Origin: a virus
DNA length: 36,219 bases
Reading direction: 5' to 3' (one strand)
Virus record (IMG/VR): IMGVR_UViG_3300019850_000136
Coordinates: 1 to 36,219 of that record
A program made the translations under genes and the position numbers. Below, piece after piece: positions 7,201 to 13,998 of this stretch. A model generated the notes under the pieces. That model had not been told where the DNA came from, did not search any database, and worked only from the letters and a program-made list of their open reading frames with translations. Position 1 is the first letter of the stretch, and the number at the start of each line of letters is the position of its first letter.

Positions 7201-9458
7201 ACAGCCTTGAGAGTATTGATGGGAATTTCAATAGCCTTTCTATCTCTTTGGCAAACACGGGAGGAATATCAGGAGAGGGATATAGTGGCTCTACTCCTCA
7301 AGTGAAACAGAATTTAGGAAGCGTCACAAAACTTGCTGATTCGTTGGATTTTACGGGCACGGGTCTAATTGGAGGCTTAGTGGGGGGGTTGTTTGGTTCA
7401 TCAAAATCAGAAGTCACACAAAGTGGTATCAAATTCGGACAACAAACAGTAGCCTCATTCCTGGATGGGGTGAACGCTCAAAACTTCAATGTTGTCAAAA
7501 CGACATCAAAGGCTCTATTTGGAGCAATCAGTAGTGAGAAGTATAGTACAAAAACAAGTGGACTTGATGAAGCAGTATCGAAATCATTTCAGGAAGTGAT
7601 GAGCAATGCCAAAACCCTCATCATAAAAGCTGGGGTTTCTATTGGAGATGAAAAAGCTAGACTAGTGAAATCCATAGATAGCACAAAAATTGATTTAGGT
7701 AAATTGGACTTCAAAGACAAGACAGAGGCAGAGATAAAAAGTACACTTGAGGGAGTTTTTGGTAAAGCTATTGGTGATATTGCAAAGAATGCAGTGCCAC
7801 AAGTAGAGCAATTTCGACATTCGGGAGAGGACTATTTGACGGCTTTGACACGTGTCTCAACGGGAGTGGAAAGTGCCAGAAATTCCCTAAATGCCGTGGG
7901 AATCAAACCTATAAATCTTGATGAAGTGAAAGATAAAAACGGGAAGATTTTTGACAACATTGTTAAAGATTCTATTGTTAGAGCAGAAACTACGGCAGGT
8001 GAAAAAATGAAACTTGCTCTAAATTTCAACTTTGACACGAAAAACTTCAAAAAAAAGCTAAGTGGAGTCGGTGAAATCATAAAAAACACTTCTTTGAGTG
8101 GGAAAGATTTGATAGCAACATACACTACTTTGATTGATGCCCAAAAGAAAATGCGACAAATAAATACAGGTGGTGGAGAACTATCAAAAGCAACAATTTC
8201 AGGTGCTGGAAGTGTAGAAACTTTAGTAAACTCACAAAAAACTTTTTTGGACGAGTTCTATAGTGCTGATGAAAAAAGAGCCAGACTATCAGACAAAGTA
8301 GCGAATGAATTCAAAAAAGCTGGAATAAAAAGCAATGTGCCGACAAGCAAAGACGAGTTCAAGGCCATAGTTTCGTCTGTAGATTTGTCAACTGCTGTAG
8401 GACAAAAACAGTACGGGCAGTTGATAGCTATGACGAACGAGGTTCTTTCTCTTACCGATTTGACCAGGCAAGTAGATGAGGCCAAGAAAGAAGCAGACGC
8501 GAAAACAAAAGCTGAAGCTGACAAACTAGCAGAGACTCAAAGAAAACAGCTCGAGGAGTTGCAAAAAGCAAACAAAATTGCATTAGAAGCAAAATTGTTA
8601 AAAGAAAAAAATACATCGCTAGCAAATGTTCAACTCGACAACATCAATAAAAGTGGAGATATCACATCCACGGATATAGCTACAGCAGGGGGGTTTGAAA
8701 CGCTCAAGAAAGAGCAACAAACTCTATTGGATGATTTTCGGAGCAATCAGGAGAAAGTAGCAGATGAAACTGAAAAGTTGCGAAAAAAGTTCTATGCACT
8801 GGGCATCAAAACGATGCCAGAAACAAGGGAACAGCTAGACCATACGATTAGGACGCTGGATTTGTCTTCTCAAGCAGGACGAAAACAGTATATAGGACTT
8901 TTGGGACTTGTAGACTCGTTTAAGATGGTAACAGACCCAATCAAAGACGCAAAAACAGCTAATGAGGACTTTGTAGCGTCCCTAAAAAAGAACAGAGACG
9001 CATACAAGGGACTAAAAGACACAATCCAAGGGACGATTGACAACATAAAAGGGACGACGACAAAGAAAGGGACGACGGAGGATAAGTTTAATCAGCTTGT
9101 TGAATACAACAAATCCCAAGACGCATTCAATAGAGAGCTGAGAAAACCAACTCTCGATTATGAAAAATTAGGTACCCTATTCTCTAGCATCAATACAAAT
9201 GCTACGGGGTTGGCAAACAACTTCTCAGGTGATACAGGACTAACTACTACAATTGTGAAACAACTTGAGTTCAATAAGCGACTTGCACCACCTGTGAAAG
9301 TTCAAAAAGTTGAATTTGCAAACGACAAAATTAGCCCATTGCTGGACAAAATCAGCTACATTAGTGAACAAGGAGCTACTGAAAACGTGAAGATTAGAAA
9401 GTTGTTGAGGGATTTGCTGGAAGAGCAAGAAAGATTTAACGCTACACAGTCTGTGTAG
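4203..9458 (+). CDS. Tail tape measure protein (TP901 type)
   Basis: A 1751-residue protein that sets tail length and is probably ejected with the DNA. Residues about 200-420 show the TP901-type core (FMELEDAVLGVSKTTG, SATGFAQLANVLAVP, GGTAMSDLFSQM). Hydrophobic stretches near 525-565 may insert in the membrane. Long Lys/Glu coiled coils span about 730-900. A roughly 70-residue unit is duplicated near 1349-1420 and 1507-1576 (KAGIKSN/ALGIKTM, VDLSTAVGQKQY/LDLSSQAGRKQY). At about 0.15 nm per residue the tail would be near 260 nm, long for a 36-kb genome. The gene ends in a perfect palindrome shared with the facing operon; no Dit/Tal genes follow. Confidence 0.9.
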   Translation: MAILEIGFKGNAKNALDQLNNAIKQTDKSTESIKKSTNIFQGSLKNITAIVDTTKKDMAGLQNSIKGVSTIQSATTSSSKKLGTSISSLITTSQNASDGLKNLSGTFKTVSDATTKLSDATQKNTDGLKRLKMMTDGTVDSLKSLSKSEKSVRDDADSSSKKIKESSKSLEKLGDSADSSKSSLASMAKEFIAFETLKATLEQTTHDFMELEDAVLGVSKTTGLQGTALKELTDQLEKMSTTTAGFPIKDLYSIAESAGQLGIKGVDNIKKFTTEMQYMATSSKLTAEESATGFAQLANVLAVPISKVNHLTGAFTALASSTTATEGQLLDFTQRLSGAGKTLGLTNSQIIGIGATLKDVGIDAEVGGTAMSDLFSQMATNTKVFSKVAGESMDTFSQKVLNDPMKALRSFLGGLNNLDKVGKLQALKYAKLNSSGMSSVLLKLASNTKKLNENIATSKKAYEDGTATQKEYEISSKSLSNQLTMMQSEVKLLSADIGGSLKPTFVELAQSVTTATKYVRENKDSFALLGKGVIVATGAIALMNKAFISSPMGRTIALTTALATAVYTLADAYEKSRVAKLGDAIASQKKANAEFGNKLIARRTELLKEQTSLQASINTVSKNTIITQTAKEHALKLLGDRYVSVSNSVKRYNKELNKPKKVNVVEIKKGLDEVGKSTSVAVKKIKWVTPSLNNISSKKAVSHLKSTSKATKDASKALEKLREDAERAKHIDIQIKVASKKITETQGIQEEIELLKEKRLQSKSIVDSKELELEIVNKKNQIIAIQQEKAKKAEDERLKGIQEQQKEAKKVQKVETARAKAVQVYTDLLHKPSKETQLQRSIQKEIDTINDLRKAGNMPLLNASEMTKVSETFTEHVGKSLMENVADAFGVDTNKTLAEHLQGLGGVLNGVGGTIVQDVMKNGEVADGTVNNALMSSGNPYAMSGAVLLDGLNKAMSRPMDAFQKMDSNVGKENKGISNSLTMLNAVQSENLKNATAMRNSLESIDGNFNSLSISLANTGGISGEGYSGSTPQVKQNLGSVTKLADSLDFTGTGLIGGLVGGLFGSSKSEVTQSGIKFGQQTVASFLDGVNAQNFNVVKTTSKALFGAISSEKYSTKTSGLDEAVSKSFQEVMSNAKTLIIKAGVSIGDEKARLVKSIDSTKIDLGKLDFKDKTEAEIKSTLEGVFGKAIGDIAKNAVPQVEQFRHSGEDYLTALTRVSTGVESARNSLNAVGIKPINLDEVKDKNGKIFDNIVKDSIVRAETTAGEKMKLALNFNFDTKNFKKKLSGVGEIIKNTSLSGKDLIATYTTLIDAQKKMRQINTGGGELSKATISGAGSVETLVNSQKTFLDEFYSADEKRARLSDKVANEFKKAGIKSNVPTSKDEFKAIVSSVDLSTAVGQKQYGQLIAMTNEVLSLTDLTRQVDEAKKEADAKTKAEADKLAETQRKQLEELQKANKIALEAKLLKEKNTSLANVQLDNINKSGDITSTDIATAGGFETLKKEQQTLLDDFRSNQEKVADETEKLRKKFYALGIKTMPETREQLDHTIRTLDLSSQAGRKQYIGLLGLVDSFKMVTDPIKDAKTANEDFVASLKKNRDAYKGLKDTIQGTIDNIKGTTTKKGTTEDKFNQLVEYNKSQDAFNRELRKPTLDYEKLGTLFSSINTNATGLANNFSGDTGLTTTIVKQLEFNKRLAPPVKVQKVEFANDKISPLLDKISYISEQGATENVKIRKLLRDLLEEQERFNATQSV

Positions 9459-9465
9459 CGTTAAG
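9437..9465. terminator. 29-bp palindrome between convergent genes
   Basis: Arms 9437-9450 and 9452-9465 (14 perfect pairs, TTAACGCTACACAG outward) have one base between them. It includes the last codons and stop of the tape measure gene and ends four bases before the facing gene. As RNA it is a strong stem on both strands, but no T-run follows on either side. It may act as a Rho-assisted or roadblock terminator or as an mRNA 3'-end stabiliser. Confidence 0.6.
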
Positions 9466-9468
9466 AGG

Positions 9469-10869
9469 TTAGGCACGGTAGAATCTATTTCCTTTTTTAA
9501 TGATTTTACCTTTTTGCGATAGATAAAGTCGTGCATCTTGTAGGTTGGCGTTGTTGAATTTTATGCCTTTTTTTCGCAATGATTCCCTACTTCTTATAGA
9601 GTCTCCTTTCTTAACATCTTTTATCATAGAGTTTGACAACTCTATGATTTTTTTATCTTCAATTTTTTTCTCAACTTTTTTAGTTGCTACTTTTACTTTT
9701 CTACTATTTTTCTTTTGCCCTGGGACAGTCGGGGAGTTTTTTGGGACGGTGGTAGATGCTACGAAAGCAGGACGGCTATACGGGATTTTGGGAACTGGAG
9801 TAGTTGACACTTTTCCCATTTCATCTTCTATTTTTTGATACTCTTCTTTCGTGATAGTGTTTGCTCTATATTTCTTTTTTGCCAATCGGCGTACATCCTC
9901 TTTTCTCTTAATTAGCTCTGTAGCAACAAACATGTCCTGTTTGATGCGATAGCTCTCAATCTCTGAATTTTCACGAAGTCTATCAATTCTTCTATTGTGC
10001 TCTTTTGCAAGTTCAAATCTATCATCTACAATATCATCTATTCGCTCAAGTTCATCTTCGGAAAGAAGCATTATACTCAACTGATATTTGTCATTTATCG
10101 TGATTACCGTAAGGTATTGCATGATGGTTGTGAGAGCTAAAAGTAAAATTATTAAAAGGGGGAAAAGCATTTCATCAAAAAAATTAACTTCATTTTTTTT
10201 GATATTTTGAATGTCTTGGCTAGAGACAGCAACTGCTGTCTCTTTTGCTGGTTCATGATTCAAGCTGTCCCACTCTTCTTTGCACTGAGCTTTGTATTTT
10301 GGTTTCCATCCATGCCATTTGTCATCACAGTTTTTGTAGGCACTTGCTTTATTTTCTGCGTACAACTTCACGGCTTGAGCGTAATTTGTTGCATTGATTT
10401 TTGATGCATCTACGCTACTTTCCAAACTTTTGTAGCCCAAAGAGTCAACTACTTTTGACTTCATTCTCATATCTTGAACGTATGAAGCCGTAGTATAAAC
10501 ACCAATAAGATCAAACAGAATGACAAAAATAAACACCCCTATCACAATTTTCTTGTACGTTTCATTGGGTTCATATCCAAACGAAATATTCATGATTTTT
10601 GAGTTCATATATTTCGAGAATGCTGAACGCTTGATGCTGTCAACGATAATAAGGATTGCCAAAAAACCTATCATCATAGATACAATTTTTGGAGTTGTGA
10701 GGTCGTTCCCAAAATAGCCAGTAGCCAGGGAATACGCACCGAAAGCCGAAACTGAAGCCCCTACTACGAGCCCCATAATTGATTTAAAATCATGTTTTGA
10801 AGTTGTAAGATAGTTTTCTATCTCGTTGCTTTGAATATCTTTTAGGGATATTCTATTTTCATTTGTCAT
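9469..10869 (-). CDS. Membrane protein with coiled coil and C-terminal winged-helix-like domain
   Basis: A 466-residue protein, not recognised as a known family. Hydrophobic segments lie near 33-52, 63-80, 109-131 and 232-254. A charged, probably periplasmic or cytoplasmic loop with two Cys separates segments three and four. A long charged helical region (about 275-345) follows, then a Pro/Lys-rich linker with TTVPKNSPTVP. The C-terminus (about 425-466, SIRSRESLRKKG...KGKIIKKGNRFYRA) looks like a small winged helix. A membrane-tethered DNA-binding protein next to primase and recombination genes could anchor replicating DNA, as p16.7 does in phi29; that role is inference. It starts ATG after AAAGGATTAATT and has its own operator. 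Confidence 0.65.
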   Translation of the reverse strand: MTNENRISLKDIQSNEIENYLTTSKHDFKSIMGLVVGASVSAFGAYSLATGYFGNDLTTPKIVSMMIGFLAILIIVDSIKRSAFSKYMNSKIMNISFGYEPNETYKKIVIGVFIFVILFDLIGVYTTASYVQDMRMKSKVVDSLGYKSLESSVDASKINATNYAQAVKLYAENKASAYKNCDDKWHGWKPKYKAQCKEEWDSLNHEPAKETAVAVSSQDIQNIKKNEVNFFDEMLFPLLIILLLALTTIMQYLTVITINDKYQLSIMLLSEDELERIDDIVDDRFELAKEHNRRIDRLRENSEIESYRIKQDMFVATELIKRKEDVRRLAKKKYRANTITKEEYQKIEDEMGKVSTTPVPKIPYSRPAFVASTTVPKNSPTVPGQKKNSRKVKVATKKVEKKIEDKKIIELSNSMIKDVKKGDSIRSRESLRKKGIKFNNANLQDARLYLSQKGKIIKKGNRFYRA

Positions 10870-10924
10870 AATTAATCCTTTTATTTCCGATTCAACATTG
10901 TAATAAATTTTATATTACATAAAG
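10870..10924 (-). promoter_or_regulatory. Promoter/operator of the membrane-protein gene (TGTAATA family)
   Basis: TGTAATA (10899-10905) and TATTACA (10913-10919) form an inverted repeat with a 7-base spacer. On the - strand TACAAT just below it is the likely -10 box. AAAAGGATTAATT precedes the ATG. The same inverted repeat occurs before the gene at 21012, which suggests a shared regulator. Confidence 0.55.
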
Positions 10925-11024
10925 ATTAGTTTGGGACGGTCTAAAATCGTCCTAAATCGTCCTAGGACGATTTTAGACGGAAAAAAGGGACGGTATGGGA
11001 GTTTTTTGGGACGGTCTGGGACGA
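10925..11024. repeat. Cluster of GGGACGGT/ATCGTCCTA repeats with 16-bp hairpin
   Basis: This 100-base gap holds GGGACGGT at 10933, 10987 and 11008, plus GGGACGAT near 11018. It also has a tandem AAATCGTCCT and a perfect hairpin with arms 10939-10954 and 10963-10978. The part 10987-11015 matches 9722-9750 at 26 of 29 bases. It follows the primase stop (- strand), so the hairpin may end that transcript, but no T-run follows. The density of short repeats also suits a protein-binding site. Confidence 0.6.
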
Positions 11025-11882
11025 TTATTGATTTAGGAGATATTCGTTTATGTCCTTACAAGACGAGTAGTATGTTCTTTTGTCTATACAATTTTCAAGA
11101 TGGTTCATGAAGAACTGTGTTGTTTCGTTTCCAGCTTTGTCATTGTCAAGGTAGAGCTCAAAAGTTTGGAATTTGTGTTGGATAGATTCCAATCCTTTTT
11201 CTTTCAGAGAAACGCTATTTAAAATTAAATAGTTGGATAGGGGGGTGCTTCTAGAAATTTCGAGATAAGATAAAAAATCCATAAAGCCCTCAAAAATTTT
11301 CACTGTTTTATTTTTTGGATTCGGGTAGATTGTAGCGATGTCTTTCTTTCCAAATGAACCTTTAAAGTATTTATTCCTAACTTCACGTCCACCACTGTCT
11401 GTGATGAATGAGATGGCAAAATATCTTTTTTCATTTATTTCATAGTATACTTCACCTAGGTATCTTTGGAGGCTGATAGATCTTAGCCCCCGTTCATTCT
11501 TTAAATATTCGACTAAAGCTTGGTTTTGCAATTGTTGCGTTTTAATTATTTTGTAGCTTTTTTCTTTTTTAAAAAAAGAAATAGGGTTCTTTTGAACCTG
11601 CATAGGTCTATTATAGCTTTGAGGTTCTTCTCCTAAGATACTCGCCATCTTTTTCGTTGCTTCAATGAAATCAATTTGAAAATATTCCATGAGAAACTTG
11701 TACTCATTCCCTCCAAGTCCACTAGAGAAATCTTTGAAGTTTCTCCACTCTCCGTCTCTGTTTTGAAATACGAAGAAAGAGGGTGTTTTCTCGTCAACAT
11801 TCCATGGGCTTTTGTACGTCGTCCGACTGGGAGAAGTAGCCGTTGGGACGAAATTCAACGACTGTAAGATTCTGTTTAGCAT
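11025..11882 (-). CDS. DNA primase (TOPRIM, zinc-finger-less)
   Basis: A 285-residue protein that probably makes RNA primers. The N-terminal part (SPWNVDEKTPSFFVF...GEWRNFKDFSSGLGG, about 25-58) is a CHC2-like core lacking the Cys/His ligands. The TOPRIM domain is clear: KIFEGFMDFLSYL with Glu198, YLDNDKAGNE with Asp246 and Asp248, and KDINEYLL with Asp277. It is shorter than DnaG and similar to compact phage/plasmid primases. It lies 3 bases after the exonuclease gene and shares the ERF-exonuclease promoter. The frame continues past the TAA for 20 codons that spell a TVPKNS-type repeat (see findings). Confidence 0.85.
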   Translation of the reverse strand: MLNRILQSLNFVPTATSPSRTTYKSPWNVDEKTPSFFVFQNRDGEWRNFKDFSSGLGGNEYKFLMEYFQIDFIEATKKMASILGEEPQSYNRPMQVQKNPISFFKKEKSYKIIKTQQLQNQALVEYLKNERGLRSISLQRYLGEVYYEINEKRYFAISFITDSGGREVRNKYFKGSFGKKDIATIYPNPKNKTVKIFEGFMDFLSYLEISRSTPLSNYLILNSVSLKEKGLESIQHKFQTFELYLDNDKAGNETTQFFMNHLENCIDKRTYYSSCKDINEYLLNQ

Positions 11883-11885
11883 GAT

Positions 11886-12710
11886 TTACGCCATGCTTTC
11901 GTTAAGGACGGCTAGAGCTTCTTCATAATAATGATTGAATTTCTTGATAGTCTCCATCATGGCTACCATTCTATCATCATCACGCTCAACGGTCTGAATC
12001 AGTAGTTTCATCTTTGGATAGTATACAACAAAGTCCACAGAATCATAACCATTGACCAGTAGGTGCATATAGATTTGTTGACGATACTCGTCTATATATG
12101 TCCCGTCAATTTTTTGACGTAAATACGGCTCAAGTGTTTCAGGGCATTTCACTTCAATCCCTTTATTTAGAGAGGGGACTTCACCATCAATGGAGTCACC
12201 AATCCCAAGCTCTTTCAATTCCACCAGGGGTTTTCTCTCTATCACTTGCATTGTCTCTATTGAATATTCTTCAATAGCTTCATCTTCAAGATGTGTACCT
12301 CTCTTCATCGCAGGGGAGGAGTAATGGCCTCGTAGCTCTTCTCCTAAAGTGTTAAAAGAGAAATACTCGGATGCTTTTCTCCTTGCGTACTTTTTAATGG
12401 TTGGGATTGCTGTTCCATCCACGTTGAACGGGGTGTTTGATGACGTGATAAGCCCCAACCGTTCTATCTTCCATTCGTCTGAACCTTGCTCTCCACTATG
12501 TACGATTTTTGTAGCCGTAGAGAGCTGTTCATTTGCTTCTTCAATTCTCTCCTTTCTGATTATCCTATTCAACTCTTCATATTTCTCATAAAGAGCTGAA
12601 ACATCTTTTGTTTCAACTGTTTCTTCTGAAATCGTGTCAGCTCCAAGTGTGACACGATAAATATTTGCTGTTTTTACCCTATTTGTTGTTTTTTTTATTT
12701 TATAGAACAT
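11886..12710 (-). CDS. YqaJ/lambda-type exonuclease
   Basis: A 274-residue alkaline exonuclease that would resect double-stranded ends to give 3' tails for the ERF protein. Family motifs are visible: GSDEWKIERLGLITSS (76-91), MKRGTHLEDEAIEEY (135-149), GDSIDGE with Asp175, GIEVKCP with Glu186 and Lys188, and YRQQIYMHL with Gln211. These are the metal-binding and catalytic positions of the lambda exo/YqaJ fold. The first 70 residues are an extra helical extension. It lies 3 bases downstream of the ERF gene; exonuclease plus annealing protein is a classic two-part recombination pair. Confidence 0.9.
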   Translation of the reverse strand: MFYKIKKTTNRVKTANIYRVTLGADTISEETVETKDVSALYEKYEELNRIIRKERIEEANEQLSTATKIVHSGEQGSDEWKIERLGLITSSNTPFNVDGTAIPTIKKYARRKASEYFSFNTLGEELRGHYSSPAMKRGTHLEDEAIEEYSIETMQVIERKPLVELKELGIGDSIDGEVPSLNKGIEVKCPETLEPYLRQKIDGTYIDEYRQQIYMHLLVNGYDSVDFVVYYPKMKLLIQTVERDDDRMVAMMETIKKFNHYYEEALAVLNESMA

Positions 12711-12713
12711 TTT

Positions 12714-13289
12714 TTACTTTTCCCATTTCTTGAGCATCATGGATGCTCTTCTTGTCGTGATATTTTCAGATGACAAATCATCCAGGGAAGAGACTTTTGA
12801 ACTTTTTAAAAGATAAGTAGTTCGGGCTTCGTTGCCTTTGGCTTTTTCTTTCAGCCATTCTATTTGTTGGTCTATGTCCTCTTTTTCAACATAGACATAA
12901 TCGTGGTCAGATTGTCCATCTATTGCAAGGAGATTGCACAATGCGTTTTTCCCAGCGTATGATGACGCTGTTCCCGTAACTTTTGCCTCGTCCATAAATT
13001 TCGATGGTTTGATAAATTCACAGAAGCCATTAGCTTCTGCGATAATAATCCCACTTTCGCAGTCAATGAGTTTTGCCGTACTTTGCATGAATTTCGACTC
13101 GTTGATAATTTGCACTTCTTCGTGGATGATAATGATGCATTTTTCAACGACTAAAAGTGGTTTCACAGCTGAAAGGATATCCTCTTTTGAGCGTGACCAA
13201 TATTGAACGTTTGGATTTTGAGTTTTTGGAGCGTTTATTTGGGTTTGAAGACTTATCATTTTCATGTAATTGGGTTTTTGGTTTCCCAT
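12714..13289 (-). CDS. ERF-family single-strand annealing protein
   Basis: A 191-residue recombinase. The ERF signature is in GTASSYAGKNALCNLLAI (about 106-123), matching the G-SA-TYA-RYAL-LLGI pattern of P22 Erf-like proteins. An upstream strand block with LIDCESGIIIAEANGF fits the same core. The C-terminal tail is helical (TTYLLKSSKVSSLDDL). It anneals complementary single strands made by the neighbouring exonuclease and probably helps to make concatemers and to recombine with related phages. First gene of a three-gene - strand operon; start ATG after AAAGGATT, behind the shared early operator. Confidence 0.85.
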   Translation of the reverse strand: MGNQKPNYMKMISLQTQINAPKTQNPNVQYWSRSKEDILSAVKPLLVVEKCIIIIHEEVQIINESKFMQSTAKLIDCESGIIIAEANGFCEFIKPSKFMDEAKVTGTASSYAGKNALCNLLAIDGQSDHDYVYVEKEDIDQQIEWLKEKAKGNEARTTYLLKSSKVSSLDDLSSENITTRRASMMLKKWEK

Positions 13290-13361
13290 TTTTTAATCCT
13301 TTAATTTTGATATTTCAAATTATACAGTAATTCAGCTTAACAGTTTATTAAATTTAATAAA
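13290..13361 (-). promoter_or_regulatory. Early promoter with palindromic operator for the ERF operon
   Basis: On the - strand the order is: palindrome TTATTAAATTTAATAA (13345-13360), TTAAGC, TATAAT (complement of 13319-13324), then AAAGGATT before the ATG. About 70 bases here are nearly identical to the promoter of the 314-residue protein (17934-18010). This is a duplicated control region. Confidence 0.8.
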
Positions 13362-13390
13362 TTAAAGTTTCAATAATTATTTTTTAAACG

Positions 13391-13429
13391 AAAAAAAAGG
13401 GGGGGGGTAGTTCCTCTATTACGAGGAAC
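13391..13429 (-). terminator. Terminator of the KH-protein gene, with G9/A8 tract
   Basis: Read on the - strand, a 7-pair hairpin (GTTCCTC at 13410-13416 with GAGGAAC at 13423-13429) is followed by TA, nine C and eight T (13391-13407 on + as A8G9). The stem plus T8 is an intrinsic terminator. The G9 homopolymer is unusual and prone to length change. Confidence 0.65.
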
Positions 13430-13449
13430 GTGGAATGAGGGAGGGAAGA

Positions 13450-13872
13450 TTAAATTAGTTTTTCAATTTTTAATTTTCCCAGATATTTCGACAAAAGTTT
13501 AACGTTGCTTCCGCCTCTCCCAATAAACAGGGAGGGTTTTGAGGTATATAGAATGTTCCCTCTAACCCTAATAGGATTTGTTCCGTCTGATATCCCATCA
13601 AAATCTTTTACATCTTTTATTTGCCTATTTACCCCCGTTGATGTTATTTTTCCATCCTTTAGGATCAGGACGGGGCATGAAAAAGCATCATATTCCACAT
13701 AATAGCTCTCAAAAACGTGGAAACTCTGGTTGGTTGAAGTTTTCACTTCAAACCCATCAGAATAAGATGGAACAACCTCTTTTCTGCTGTTTTTTCTATA
13801 CAAGAATAACCCTTTACCTCTACTCTTAATCTCACCGTAGGCATTTTTTACGGTGTCATCTTTTATATTCAT
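13450..13872 (-). CDS. KH-domain protein, possible RNA-binding regulator
   Basis: A 140-residue protein. The C-terminal end, SLFIGRGGSNVKLLSKYLG (about 114-132), has the GXXG loop (Gly118-Arg-Gly-Gly121) and following helix of a type II KH domain, and it resembles the NusA KH repeats. The rest is beta-rich (NQSFHVFESYYVEYDAF, CPVLILKDGKITSTG) and not recognised. KH folds bind single-stranded RNA or DNA, so antitermination or mRNA binding is plausible but unproven. It is a single-gene transcript on the - strand with its own operator-promoter and terminator, divergent from the portal gene. ATG after AAAGGATT. Confidence 0.6.
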   Translation of the reverse strand: MNIKDDTVKNAYGEIKSRGKGLFLYRKNSRKEVVPSYSDGFEVKTSTNQSFHVFESYYVEYDAFSCPVLILKDGKITSTGVNRQIKDVKDFDGISDGTNPIRVRGNILYTSKPSLFIGRGGSNVKLLSKYLGKLKIEKLI

Positions 13873-13943
13873 TTTTTAATCCTTTAATTGTGATATGTAA
13901 AAGTATACAGGAACTAACCTTAACAATTTATTAAATTTGATAA
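13873..13943 (-). promoter_or_regulatory. Early promoter/operator of the KH-protein gene
   Basis: On the - strand: palindrome TTATCAAATTTAATAA (13928-13943), TTAAG, -10 box TATACT (complement of 13902-13907), TATCACAATT, and AAAGGATT before the ATG. Layout and spacing match the ERF and 18008 promoters. Confidence 0.7.
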
Positions 13944-13963
13944 AAATAATATGATTCATAAAA

Positions 13964-13998
13964 TGCTATAATTGTTAAAAAAGAAAGAAAGGTTATCA
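13964..13998 (+). promoter_or_regulatory. Divergent late promoter of the portal gene
   Basis: TGCTATAAT at 13964-13972 is a perfect extended -10 box. GAAAGG at 13987-13992 serves the ATG at 13999. The early operator at 13928-13943 sits between this promoter and the divergent KH-protein promoter, so one bound protein could affect both. Confidence 0.65.
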
